A DNA stretch of 64,000 nt from NCBI RefSeq assembly GCF_033958435.1, contig NC_134137.1:106526501-106590500 (forward strand), given 5' to 3'. Under the pieces are notes generated by a model. It made no database searches. It saw only the letters and a program-made list of their open reading frames with translations, and was not told the origin of the DNA. The DNA is from Carettochelys insculpta (Eukaryota; Chordata; Testudines; Carettochelyidae). Positions 46,917-58,590 of this stretch are shown in pieces. Both the position numbers and the translations under genes were made by a program. Within the stretch, counting starts at the first letter, position 1. Each line of letters starts with the position of its first letter.

Positions 46917-47250
46917 ACTCTCCTGAGGACAGGCCTGCCAACCGTGGGGCAATTGCACTGGGGCCTGGATATTCAAAAGGGCACAGAGCTCCCAGTTGCT
47001 TCTGCTACCACTGTGGCAGCAGCCAGACCCCTAGCACCTCTCAGCTGCTGCTGGACAGCCACTCCACGCAGCTCTGATGACTGGGGTGTGAGGCATGTCA
47101 CAGCCACAGTCTGGGCAGCACTAAGGCTTGACTGCCCTTGGCCCCACCCCATCTGCCCTCAGCCCCACCTCTTCCAGGGCATGGAGCCAGCCTGTCCCCG
47201 ACACACACTCCTAGCCTTGGGGCCTGCAGTGGCTCTCAGCCCCACTTCCT
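46917..47250. repeat. GC-rich fragment related to hAT-like interior at 42190-42490
   Basis: TTCAAAAGGGCACAGAGCTCCC, GCTTCTGCTACCACTGTGGC and CCTCTTCCAGGGCATGGAGC parallel phrases in 42190-42490. No terminal repeats of its own were found, so it is a fragment. Confidence 0.5.
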
Positions 47251-48294
47251 GAGGATATGAGTCTGTTTAAATTCTTCATATGAAAGCTGGGCTTTTTATC
47301 TCTTTCTGTTGAAATTCATGCTTTTGGTTGGGGAGGTCCCCAGTTTGATCTCCCTCGTGCCAGCTGTCATGCCACATTCTGCTTTGGTCACTTCTGCTGT
47401 TTTTTTGGCAGCAAGTGCATCACTGTCATGCATGGCTCAGGAGGCACTTACATGTGTCCTCTTCCCCAGGTTTGTGAGTGCTTGCCAGTAACAGCAGCAG
47501 TAAGATGCAACTGAAGAGGTAGTAGGCAGATTAACCCATAAAGAGAAAGGAAAGAACCAATGGTCTTCGGTGTAATTGCTGCCATCCTCCCTACAGACCT
47601 AGCACAGGAGCAGAAACTCATACCAGTTTTGGGTTTTTTTAAGGATTTTTTTTTTAAATAAAATATTCAGACTATGTAAAGTTATTCTACCAGAAAGCTG
47701 TATTAAAAGAAAAAAAAGACTCAATTTCAAAACAATTCACATCTGAAGCAATAAAAAAGTCACCATAGCTGCGGATGTATGGTATTCTAGGGGAAATGTA
47801 CTACCTCTGAAATGCAGCGCTTCCTTAAAGAAATGCAAATAAACATCTTCCTTGGTTTCAGGAGGGCTTACATTTTTCAGAATAATCGTGTATGCATGGC
47901 TTTATCATTTTGTTCTGCACAATATACTTTTGTGCATCCCTTTCTGATCTCTAACTCATTTTAATAAGGTAAAATGCTGATGGATGATGTTTGAGAATAG
48001 AAGACAAATGCTACAGGCGGCTGGTGTGCTTAAAATTCAGCTGTTTTGTAGTGAAGGGAGGGTACGGTTATGAATAACACCATGGTACTTCCCTGAAGAG
48101 CAGGATCATGATCCTGGAGGTTTGCTGAATTTCAGATTCTCAGATCATGTAGTTCACATTGCAGATCACAGTCTCTGCAACAGCAATTGGTTCAAAAAGT
48201 GCATAGTGAACTCCTGGGAAGGGTTGTGATCAAAAAAAGGAGGCACAAACAAGTGGAAATAAAGATGACAGGGAATAAATAAAATGGACCAAGA

Positions 48295-48593
48295 GTATGT
48301 TTACACTGCAGCTGGGATCTGGCTTACTGCTCTGGGTAGATAGACACATGTTAGCTCTGTGTGACCTAGGTTATTAGAAATAGCCGAGTGGTTGGGGTAG
48401 CAGGGATGGTGGCTTGGGCAAGCTGCCCAGTTGTGTACTCAAAGGAACGGGCTGTGTTCAGATTGCTAGCCCAAACTGCCACCCATGCTATCCCAGCTAC
48501 ACTGCAGTTCTTAATGTGCTAGGACAAGCAGAGCGAGCACATCTATCTACCTGCTCTGTGAAGAATGTGCTGAGCTGCAGTGTAAACACAGCC
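48295..48593. mobile_element. MITE with GTTTACACTGCAG termini
   Basis: TATGTTTACACTGCAGCTGGG at the left is mirrored by GAGCTGCAGTGTAAACACAGCC at the right. 299 bp, non-coding. Related by its ends to 5489-5712. Confidence 0.75.
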
Positions 48594-49046
48594 AAAGATT
48601 TCAGTCCGTAGTAATGTTTTCTGCATGGATTTCTACCAGGCTACCTGCCACCTGAGTAACTTATCTCGTGCCGTCTGGAAAGACAGAGCTATCAGACAGA
48701 ACCATCAGCCCCTTTTTCCACCAGCAAAACAGCAGGTGTCTGTCTCCCTGCCAGAGGATGTGCTAGGATTGGGAAGTGCTGGTGTTCTTTTCCATTCATC
48801 ACGGAAAATGGGAACACGTAAAATTTATAGTGTCTTTACTTTGCCATTGAAATCAATGGGACCTGCTATGGCATTTCTTCCCCTTGATATCAGTGGGAAG
48901 CATTGTTTTCCCTGGTGGGCTTTTCACTTCCGCCTTTCTCACTGGAAACACCCAGACGCCACAATAGGTGCGAGCTGTAGGTGCTTTCACCCAATTGTAG
49001 TGTGATGCCAGATTTGATTCTGAAGAGGAAGTCCTAGCAGCCCTTA

Positions 49047-49420
49047 GGCTGTGTCTACACTATGAGATAATTCAAATTTAATGCAGTTAGCTCGATTTTA
49101 CCACGACTGTCTTCACTGTAAAGGCCATTAGATCGATTTTGTCTGCATTAATCTCAAGATTACAAAACTGCAGTTAGCTGACTGGCATAGCATCAGGCTC
49201 AAATTCAGAAGGTTGATTAAAGGCAGGTATGGAAGTGACATGTCTCTAGAATTGAATTTATTAGCCTCCAGAGGTGTCCCGTATGTAACCCATAATGCCC
49301 CTCTCACTGCTCCGCTCTGTCCACTGCTCTCCAGTAACAGGAAGACTGTGAATTTCCAAGCGGGAGCAGCGAGCCGTTAGCGTGGGCTCATGTTAGTATG
49401 ACAGCCTGAGAAACGGCTTC
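49047..49420. mobile_element. Left portion of a GGCTGTGTCTACAC element
   Basis: It starts GGCTGTGTCTACACTATGAG and carries TTCAAATTTAATGCAGTTAG and TAGATCGATTTTGTCTGC. A remnant with similar words in reverse is at 34220-34428. The right terminus was not found, so the end is approximate. Confidence 0.45.
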
Positions 49421-49950
49421 TTTCTTTCTATGCTGTTGGCTCTATGAGTGCATCTGCCCATTCAAATAGCCCCTGCAAGGAGTTCACGGATGTGTCTGTA
49501 AACTTGCTTTTTTTTTCTGCTCTGCCTGGCGCTAGTCCATGCCACTGTACCAACAAGGCTGAGCTGGGGGCTGTGCTTTCATAAGATACTGAGAAACTTC
49601 TCAGTGGTTTACGTTTGTGTGCAAATCCCCTTCCTCCCCCACAGGTGCCACACAGTCTGTGTCTTTCCTGTACTCAGCCACATCAGATGGGTAGCCCCTA
49701 ACCCAACCCATTAAAGGATATGCCTGCCGTTCAGTGCTGACCATGCTGCCAGTGGCGTGTTTAGGACTCCAAGGTCGGGAAAGATGTTCTGGGCTTAGCT
49801 GCCACTGTGGGAAAGTCTCCCCCAGCTGCTAAGATATTGGGGGCTTTGCTGCTGCCGTGGGGAAGAACCACGTAAACTGGCCATCCACTGCACGCCCCCA
49901 ACCCCTTCGCCCATCCTGGGGCTTGCTGCTGCCAGGGGGGAAACCACATA

Positions 49951-50560
49951 TTCTTTCTTCTGCACTTTTCTATCCTCTTTCTTCTCACTTTAAAAAACTG
50001 TGTGGGACCCTGTGTTATTTTCAGGGGTCACATGCATGCAATGATGGGAGGTGGGACACTCAGTGGATGGCCAGTTGAGAAGGCAGTTGTTGCATCCATG
50101 TGGGCAATGTAATGGTGGGGAAAACCAAACGTTCTTTTTTCCTAGACTTTTCTATTATCTTTCTTCTCACTTTACAAAACAGTTCGGGCTCCTGCTTTAT
50201 TATCAGGGATCACAAGCACTGATGGGAGGTGAGATACTCAGCGGATGGCCAGTTAAGAACACAGTCATTGCACGGAAGCCTTATAGTGCACTGGAATACC
50301 CTTTCCAATTCTTTTTTCCTACACTTTTCTGTCCTCTTTCTTCTCACTTTCAAATACAGCCCTGGCCCCTGTGTCACTTTCAAGGATCACATGCATGCAG
50401 ACATGGGAGGTGGGATACCCAGTGGATGGTCAGTAGAGAGCACAGTCGTTGCATGAAAGCCTTATAATACATGCGAAAGCCAAAGACTCTTCCCAACATC
50501 AATATAATGAATGGGGAAACCGAAAATTCTTTTTTCCTGCACTTTCCTATCCTCTGTCTT
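49951..50560 (+). repeat. Tandem repeat, period about 180 bp, about 3.3 copies
   Basis: The phrase TTCTTTTTTCCTRCACTTTTC, followed by TCTTTCTTCTCACTTT, starts at about 49951, 50132, 50309 and 50527 (spacings 181, 177 and 218). GATGGGAGGTGRGAYACTCAG recurs at matching distances. The copies have diverged by scattered substitutions. It is a small satellite-like array. Frames crossing it repeat the same peptide pattern and are not genes. Confidence 0.75.
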
Positions 50561-50589
50561 CTCATTAACGTGAGTTAAGCGCAATTCAA

Positions 50590-51282
50590 AATCCTGCTTC
50601 CCCCAGACCTTGTTCAACCCCCTGGCCCCATGTGGCCCCAGCTCTACACCCACCCCAGCCACACTTACCACCCATGCATGGCTCTGGCTCATCACCTGTG
50701 CCTGCACTGAGCTCTGGCTCTGGCTCAACCCCGCCCCCCCCACGAACAGCTCTGGTTCAGCCCCCCTCACCTTGGTTTAAACCCCCCCCCCCCCGCATAC
50801 TGCCCTGGTTCCACCCTCCCACTCCTGTTGAACACCCACAGCCCCAGTACAACCCCCTGCAGCCTGGCTCACCACCAGAGCAAGGAAACAGGTACAAGTG
50901 TTCACCCCCACGCATGGCTCTGACTCAACCCCACCCCCACTCCAGTTCAACCACCCTCCTTCACGTGGCTCCAGCTCAACTACACCGCCCTGCAGCCCTA
51001 ACCCACCCCAGACTTAACCACTGTGCCTCCCCATGGCCCTGACCCACTGCCAGGCTTAACTCCACTGCCCCCTCCCACAGCCCCAGCCCACCACCAGCCA
51101 CCCTAACTGCCCCCTCCACCCCAGGACTGACCTTTCAAAAGAAGCTCCAGGTGCTCCTGCTGCTTCCCCAGCTGCAGAACAAGCGTTCCACTGGGGGAAA
51201 AGCCACCCCCCTACTTACGCGAAAGTCGGGTTCTACGAGGGTGCGTGGGAATGGAACTCTCACATAAATCGAGGGTCTACTG
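50590..51282. repeat. C-rich block with Tigger-like right terminus
   Basis: Built from CCCCAGCTCAACCCC-like words, as in the hAT-like core at 12880-13160. It ends AAATCGAGGGTCTACTG|TA, a variant of the CAGTAAACCCTCGATTT terminus at 34867. The left terminus was not found. The 136-codon proline-rich frame is an artefact of the repeat. Confidence 0.5.
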
Positions 51283-51854
51283 TATACAAGTGCAGGTAGT
51301 AATGTTGGTAGGAAAAAATTATGTGAATGGAAACTAGTTGACTCTGGCAACTCTGCACATGGGCAACAGTAAACAAAATGTCTCATGGGCCAAACACGGA
51401 CCCTTGATAGGCTGCAGGTTTCCCACCACTGTTGTAAAGTGTGGGGGGAAAAAAGGCTGAAAATGAAAAGCCTCCACTATAACAGACTGTGAAATCTGGT
51501 GTTGACTGAACCTGGTGATATTCTTTAAAAAAAGAGCTCACAGGCGTTTTGTACCTGTTTCCATTGATTTATCCTGACTTGGATATTCTAGCTTCAGAGT
51601 GACACACAGAGTAACAATCCAGAAATTTTATTATAAGAATTTGAAATGTGTGTAGACAATAGCCTTGCTGATATCAGTTCCCTACAATATGGCTTTATTG
51701 TGGGTAGCATCTTTCATACAAACTGTTCTAAAATGCTTCATAGAACAAACAGAAAATATAGAGTATACATTACAGAAAAAGCTGTGTAAAGACATTATAT
51801 TTTGACCATAATTTCTCTTCCTTTGTTTGTGGCCTTAAGAGGCATATACAAGAG

Positions 51855-51945
51855 GCATGCATCTGATGAAGTGGGTCTTTGCCCACAAAAGCTTATGCTC
51901 CAAAAATCTGTTAGTCTCTAAGGTGTCACAGGACTTCTTGTTGAA
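51855..51945 (+). mobile_element. Penelope-like 3' tail
   Basis: CATCTGATGAAGTGGGTCTT, CCCACAAAAGCTTATGCTCC and CTAAGGTGTCACAGGACTTC make up the plus-sense version of the tail at 57575-57680. Confidence 0.6.
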
Positions 51946-52587
51946 TATAGAAGAGAGAAATTTTCAGATTACATTTGAAAACAGATGAAGGATCAACATG
52001 TTGTCTAATGATGCAAAGGATTGTGCATTATCCAACACCAACTGACCTAAATTACGCATCAGTTTCTGAGGCAGATTGGACAGTATACAACACTATTAAT
52101 TATGAAATCATTCAGTAACCTTCATTTTTACTGAATTGTAAAATTAACATAGTAAAAAATGAAAATAGTCACACTACCTTTAAGTTAAAAAAACAAATTA
52201 GAATAGTGGTCCCAGAATTGGGATGGAAGTAATTTTTTAAACAATTAATTAAGTAACATGCTTAATCAGGCACTTTTTGAGTTGACAAGTTTAGGAAGGC
52301 AACTGCCTGTCCATCCTTTATGGCTTGTAGCACAGAAAATTGGGAGCAAGCAGTGACTGAGAACTGTATTAAGAAGGCAGCACGGGGAGGGTTGCAAGAC
52401 AAGGCATTCCGGAAACCTAAATTCTGTTAGACTAAAGAATCACAGGGCAGCCCTGTTGCTCAGCTGTGCAGCTGCTAAGGCCTATGTGAGTGAATTGATT
52501 GTGTGCAGCTCAGCACCAGCACATGGCTCAACCTCATTGCTAAAGGAAATTATGAGAGAAGATGTTTCCCGTTCTGTCTCATAAGGG

Positions 52588-53320
52588 CTACATCTACACA
52601 GCAGCATTATTCCTGAATAAACTATTCCAGAAGAGGTGTTCTGGAATAGCATGTTCCAAAATAGCAGAGCTACACACAAAATGCATATCAAAAAAGCACT
52701 TAGCTATTTTGAAATCAAGTGTCTACATACATAGGCTGTTTCTACACAGGCCACTTCCTTCGGAAGTCGCATGCTAATACAGGGAGCGAAAGATGCTAAT
52801 GAGGTGTGGATGCCAATTCCCCATGCCACATTAACATAACGTCATGTGATTTGGTCCAGAAGACTGTTCTTCCGGACTCCAAAACGCTGTGTAGAAGCTC
52901 CCCCCCGGCGGCTGCGCTTCTACATAGCATTTTGGAGTCCGGAAGAATGGTCTTCCGGACTCCAAATCACGTGACGTTATGCTAATGAGGCGTGGGGAAT
53001 TGGCATCCATGCCTCATTAGCATCTTTCGCTCCCTGCATTAGCATGCGACTTCTGAAGGAAGTGGCCTATGTAGAAACGGCCCTAGAGCCTATTTTGAAA
53101 CAGAGCCAATGGACGCACTATGACTTATTTTAAAATAGGCTCTATTCCCTGTCTACACAGCCCCTATTTCAAAATACTAATTTCAAAATAGGTACTATTC
53201 CTCATACAAATAAGGAATTTGTTATTTCAGAATAGTGGTTGCATCATTTAGATGTTAGCATAGTTATTTTGAAATAGTGGCTGCTCTTTCAAAATAACTT
53301 TGCTGTGCAGACATACCCAA
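52588..53320. mobile_element. Outer MITE interrupted by an inner MITE
   Basis: The outer termini GGGCTACATCTACACAGCA and TTTGCTGTGCAGACATACCC are inverted. Material just inside both ends is rich in TATTTTGAAAT/ATTTCAAAATA. A second element (52734-53084) lies in the middle. Confidence 0.65.
52734..53084. mobile_element. Near-perfect palindromic MITE (nested)
   Basis: GGCTGTTTCTACACAGGCCA to GGCCTATGTAGAAACGGCC forms one palindrome of about 350 bp with its axis near 52909. Both arms carry CATGCTAAT, GCGAAAGATGCTAATGAGG, GGAATTGGCATCCA and TCCGGACTCCAAA. The arms differ at only a few positions, so it is likely young or gene-converted. Confidence 0.8.
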
Positions 53321-53902
53321 GGAAACCAGTTAAACTCTCCAATATGTAGAAAAATGTTAAAATTTTGGGTCGATGAACTGAAAAAAATAGGAGGAAAATG
53401 GCCATTTTTGTGGATGAATTGAACATCTTGGGGAGAAAGATAACTTATGTCACCTTAATATGGGTGTAGATTCACAGGATCCTGCATAAGACTAACATTA
53501 TTAAATTTTATAGCTGTCTTACAGAGATAGTCTTAAGGTTAAAAGAATTCATATGAACATTATAAAGTGACTATATTTTTAAATACTTAAGGTTTATTAA
53601 TCTTTTCCTTATTAATCTCATTTCTTGTATTTTTCTCCTGCTTTTCATATCTGACATTACAAGGGTGGGGTTTTTCCTTTTACTAGAGATCAGCACCAGG
53701 CTTATCTCTAAAATCCTCCTCTTCGCTCCAGTCCCTGGAGTACACCATTTGTGTTCTTTTTGTGTCCTTGGAGCAAATGGAAATATCAAAGAACTGAACC
53801 AAGTCCTGAAAAGAAAAAGGAATTCACCCACTCAGTCTCCCCTCCTTCATCTAGTTATTCTTCCTCTGCTCTGTGCCTACTTTTTCTAGGTGATGGTAAA
53901 GA

Positions 53903-54553
53903 TTAGGGGTGGGCAATAATTTTGATGTTGGTGAGTGGTCAAGGATGGAACTTTTCTGTGGCGGTGGGTGTTGGGGGTGGGATAGAGGTTGGGTGCAGAA
54001 GGGAGTTCATGGTAGGTGACGGGTGGAGGAGAGGTGTGGGGGGTCTGTAAAAGAGTTTTGGTGAAGAAGGGGGTTGTGACAAGGGGTGGGATATTGGGGT
54101 ACAGGGTTTGGGAGGGATTACGGGTTCAGGAGAAGATTCTGACCTGGGGGAAAGTTGTTGGAAGAGGGTTTAGGGTCTAGGAGGGAGATGGGGTGCAGTG
54201 CCAGAGCCAGGCTATGGCTGGGAGGTACTTATCTAAGCAGCTTCTGGCCAGCAGCACTCTCAGGCAGGCATTCCTGCCTGCCATCAGCCCCATGTGACTC
54301 TCCATACTGTAGGGAGGAGGATCTCCTGCATTGCCTCTGCCCCCTACAAAATCTCTCAGCTCCCAGTGACCAATTTCCAGCCAACAGGAGCTGAGAGATT
54401 TTCCTGGAGTTGAAGGCAACACACAAAAGCAGCAAATGGAAGCCGAGAGATTTTGCTGGCGGGGGGGTGGGGAGACAGTAACCTAAGCACTTCTCTCTCA
54501 GCAGCCATGGGGCTGGATGAAAAGGCTCACTGAGCCAGATTTTGCCCACCGCG
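53903..54553. mobile_element. hAT-like element related to 41756-42689
   Basis: It starts AGGGGTGGGCAATAATTTT and ends AGATTTTGCCCACCGCGG, degraded versions of the CAGGGGTGGGCAA terminus. It shares AAATCTCTCAGCTCC-type phrases with the interior of 41756-42689. Confidence 0.6.
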
Positions 54554-55349
54554 GTATAAACTTTAGGTTTGTAGTGGTCCTGAAAAATAGTGAGAGAGAA
54601 GAGAATCTCCTCCTCCTTCTATGGAATTACTCTTGAAAGCCCAAAGAAAACACTCCATGTGCTGTGCTGTGTTTTTATTCACAGAACAGGTGCTTTATGG
54701 GTTACACTTAGAAAGTCAGAAAAAGAGAGAGAAGAACTGACCACCCTCGATCCAGAACTATCCAAGACAGCTCTACAAGAGTACTGAGAACTATGGCTGT
54801 CCAAGCTGGTGAAAATGATTTAAAACCACAGACAGATGCACACACACACCGAAGTTAGTAGCAGTCTGTCACAGTTCATGGCAACTGCACCTGTGTTCCT
54901 CTTCTGTGATCCATTAAAGACGCATACTTTAGGCCTCTGGCTCCCTAACTGATGCATTTCTTGAGTGGAGACGCGTGTCTCTCTCTTCTCACTGGGAAAT
55001 TTCCAGGCTGTACAGTTCCCAGACGATACTGTGACCTCCTCAGCGAAAGACAGACTGGCTGAGCAGGCCTGCTTCACTTCTGTTCCCAACTAGGTTAAAT
55101 AGTGTAGTGGCCGCAGTTGGGTCACCACACAGCCCTTTATAAGCAAGCTTATTTATTATTAAGGTGAAAACATTACAGATAAAATATTAAATGCAATAAA
55201 AGAATCCATATGCATGCTGATGAGCTTTCCAAATATCACCCCAACTGGTCTTTGGAACCCCTCCTCACCCCACAGGTGTTTAGCCTATGGCTGTTACAGC
55301 TTTTACTCAGAACTACCTACCAAGTCTTATGGGGCCCTCAGTGGGCAAA

Positions 55350-55740
55350 AGAGTTTCCAGCCTTTCTTGGGGGCTGGTATTGAGGCTGGGAGCTGTCCCA
55401 TGGCCTGGCTGCATGGGGAGAAGGGGGCTGGTGTTTGGAGGCTGCTCCATGGCTGTATGAGTATCTGGACTGAAAACTGCCCCTGCAGCTAGGCTCTGTG
55501 GATGGAGGATGGTATCTGGGGGCTGTCCTGTGGCTGGGCTCTATGGGGAGTGGGGCTCATGTCTGTGGTGTACTGCATAGCTGGGTTTTTGGGGTGAGGG
55601 GAGCTGGCGTCTTGGGACTGTCCCACGGCTTGCCTCCATGGAGGAGGGAGGGGGAAGGGGCTGGTGCTGGAGGCTGCTCTACACCTGAGCTCTGAGGGGA
55701 ATGGGAGCGCAGGTTTCTGGGCTCTGGGGGCCCCCATATA
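55350..55740. repeat. Degenerate G-rich minisatellite
   Basis: GGCTGTCCCATGGCC, GGCTGCTCCATGGCTG, GGGCTGTCCTGTGGCTGG and GGACTGTCCCACGGC recur with a spacing of about 60-80 bp and GGGGCTGGTGT phrases between them. No gene-like frame. Confidence 0.45.
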
Positions 55741-56070
55741 GCTCCCTCTAACATCCCCCTACAGGAGCAGGGTTATCATAGGGGCTTCTTTAACTCTGTA
55801 CTCCTGGGGGAATCATTTTTACTACTGTTTGTAGTGTTGACAGGTATTGTGAAATAAATTACCAAAATAATTGAAACTAGAGTGAATATCTTGTGTTATT
55901 TTGACAACTAAACTATACTGAATTTTTAAATACTGTGTGTAGAATTTACAATTTTAGCACAGAATTTCCTCAGGCATAATGGATGATTTGACTGGATTCC
56001 TGTTCTCCCACCATCCTCTCCCAAACCTGGGAAATGAATGTTACTTTGTAACTTTCCTTTTAGTCATTCT

Positions 56071-56505
56071 GGCCGTGGCCATACTAGCCACTCCTTTTGG
56101 AAGGGCTGTGGTAATGTGGCACTTTGGAATATGCTAATGAGGCACTGCTGTGAATATGCAACACCTCATTAGCATAATGACTGACATGTGGGCTTCGAAA
56201 CTGCTGGTTTGGAAACACCCGCCACCCAGGTATCTGGGGGCCTTTTGAAACAGCCCCCTCATTTCGAAATCCCCTTCTTCCTATTTAGTTTTGGGAAGAA
56301 GAAACTTTCAAAATCAGGGGGGTCATTTCAGAAGGCCCCCATCTACATGGGTGGCATGCGTTTCAAAAGCGGCACTTTGGAAATGTACATGGCCACTATT
56401 CTGCTAATGAGGCGCTGTATATTCATGTCAGCACCTCATCAGCATCTGATGAAGTGCCTCATTTCCATGCCCTTTACGAAAGGATGGGCTAGTGTGGCCA
56501 CAGCC
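56071..56505. mobile_element. MITE with GTGGCCATACTAGCC termini
   Basis: The left end GGCCGTGGCCATACTAGCC is mirrored by GGGCTAGTGTGGCCACAGCC. It is the sister of 46464-46767, sharing the AATATGCAACACCTCATTAG and TTGGAAACACCCGCCACC types of words. Confidence 0.75.
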
Positions 56506-57756
56506 TATAAGTGGCTGTATTTCTCAGTGCAGATTCAGTAAAACAAAAGATGAGATCACAAATATTGAAGAGCTAGCTATAACACTAAATATGCTTTGTC
56601 TTTTTTATCATTGTTTTGTGGAGCCCTTTAGCTTTACCTGTCACTCCAGGGAAGTCATTACAGATAAATTAATTTTAGGAGTCTTATAAAATGGGTATTA
56701 ATGATGTGTAAAATATCAGTTTATAAAGGATGTGGGAGAAATCATCTTTTCCAGGAGACTGAAAAATGACTCTTTCTCCCGTAAGCCATCTAGATGGCAG
56801 TATCTTCACACAGGTCAAGAAATGTGCAAAGAAAAATCACATATTTTATTTTCTTTTTATATATAAAAATTTAGGCATCCTTCAGTCTCTTTACACTCTA
56901 TATTTTAACTGTGGAATGTTTTTATGCACTTAACCGTTTAATAAAAGATAACATGCTGGATATAGCATACATATGTTTGAGGAGGCAGTTTCCTTATAAA
57001 TTCCTGCTTTTATACAATTTTCCAAACAAATGTATATACAAGATGAAATTTCAAGTATGGTAAAATTCAGTGAGTGTTCTTTAATTACTGAAATATGGCA
57101 AAGGTTCTCCTAGGTCAAGTCATTTCATAAGTTAGGGGAAGTTTAACTATAACTGTCTCCCAGTTCTTGAAATTCACTCACAGATCATATCAAATATGTG
57201 TTTTTCCTTTAAAATTTTAACCATGTACTGCTGTCGAGAGCTCCAGCTGTATTTGTTTGGAGCTTGAAATAATTTCAGTTGTCTGTTTCAAGAATTTGTC
57301 CTTGAAATAAATTACATAGCTTTCTTAAATGTGCATTACTTATTCCATGAAGCCTTCCCCCCAACTATAGTGCACTTATTATTTGCCAGTGATCCTGCAG
57401 GCATCTCCCTCTGCGTATCCTGTTGGAGATTTTATTTCAAATAAACCTGAATTATATATATTATATATCATATATTAATTTGAATATAAAGCCATTGACA
57501 ATTCATGGCTTCACTTTTTTCTTGTTCAACACAAAGAAAAGGCATGAAGATCTAAATCGATAAAAGTCAGGATATTGACGCAAAAACAAGAAATCCTGTG
57601 GCACCTTATAGACTAACATAGTTTTTGGAGCACAAGGTTTCATGGGCAAAGACCCAATTCATCAGATGCATTGGAGTGGAGATTCCAGAGGCTGGTCTCG
57701 TGAAAAGAAGGGAGTGCCAATCAAAAGGAAGGCCAGAGTAGATGAGGTTAATTCAG

Positions 57757-58116
57757 TCAAGGAGGATGTGGCCCTCTTCCAGCAGCTGATGTGGAGGTGT
57801 GAACACCAAGAGAGGAGAAACTGCATTTGTAGTTGGCCAGACACTCCCCATCTTTGTTCAGTCCTTGATGGATGGTGTCAAATTTGCAGATTAATTGGAG
57901 CTCTGCAGTTTCTCTTGGAGTCTGTTTTTTGAAGTATTTTTGTTGCAAGATGGCTACTTTTAAATCTGTTACTGAGTGTCTGGGCAGATTGAAGTGTTCT
58001 CCTTCAGGTTTTTGCAGGTTACCTTTCCTGATATCTGATTTGTGTCCATTTATTCTTTTATGTAGAGACTGTCCAGCATGGCCAATGTATATGGCAGAGG
58101 GGCATTGCTGGCACAT
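57757..58116 (-). pseudogene. Penelope-like GIY-YIG endonuclease remnant
   Basis: A 119-codon frame with CQQCPSAIYIGHAGQSLHKR, the GIY-YIG core in the form (A)IY-x-YIG degraded to IYIG, then RINGHKSDIRKG and a C-terminal FDTIHQGLNKDGE. In Penelope-like elements this domain nicks the target DNA during integration. The first Cys pair (CQQC) is typical of the CCHH-containing linker. The C-terminal portion resembles the frames of the inverted dimer at 19460-20394. Confidence 0.8.
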
Positions 58117-58504
58117 GGTGGCATATATTACATTAGTACATGTGCAGGTGAATGAGAGCCTGATGTTTGGTTGGTGTGGTTAGGTCCTGTGATGATGTTG
58201 CTGGTATAGATATTTGGGCAGAGTTGGTACCACAGTTTGTTTCAGGCATTGGTTCCTGAGTTACAGTTATTGTGGTGTGGTCTATAATTACTGGTGAAAA
58301 TTTGTTTCAGGTTGGCAGTCTGTCTGTAGGCAAGGACTGGCCTGCCTCCCAAGGCCTTTGAGAGTGAGGGGTCTTTGTCCAGGATGGGATGTAGATTACT
58401 GATGATGCGGTGGAGAGGTTTTAGCTGGAGTCTGTACGTGATGGCCAGTGGTGGTGTGTTATCTTCCTTCTTAGGCCTGTCTTGTAGCAGGTGGTTTCTG
58501 AGTA

Positions 58505-58590
58505 CACATAAAATCAGAGGGCTGGAAGGGACCTTAGGAGGTCATCTAGTCCAGCCCCCTGCCTAAATTAGGATCAGACAATATTTAAAA
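58505..58590 (-). mobile_element. CR1 3' end, left part of a split copy
   Basis: ATCAGAGGGCTGGAAGGGACC followed by GGTCATCTAGTCCAGCCCCC is the antisense CR1 3' UTR. It continues at 60067 (CCTAACTAAATCACCCCAGC), so one antisense CR1 was split by the sense CR1 copy between them. Confidence 0.8.

Noticed and set aside
49951..50560. CRISPR-like regular repeats
   Set aside because: The repeat unit is about 180 bp with no unique spacers, in a vertebrate genome. It is an ordinary tandem array.
50632..51042. 136-codon proline-rich frame
   Set aside because: It is a translation of CCCCAGCTCAACCCC-type repeats and has no homologue I recognise.
53410..53430. TTGAACATCTTGG as part of the alternative muscleblind C-terminal exon
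   Set aside because: Only a short chance similarity. Surrounding codons do not give the expected residues and there is no acceptor in phase.
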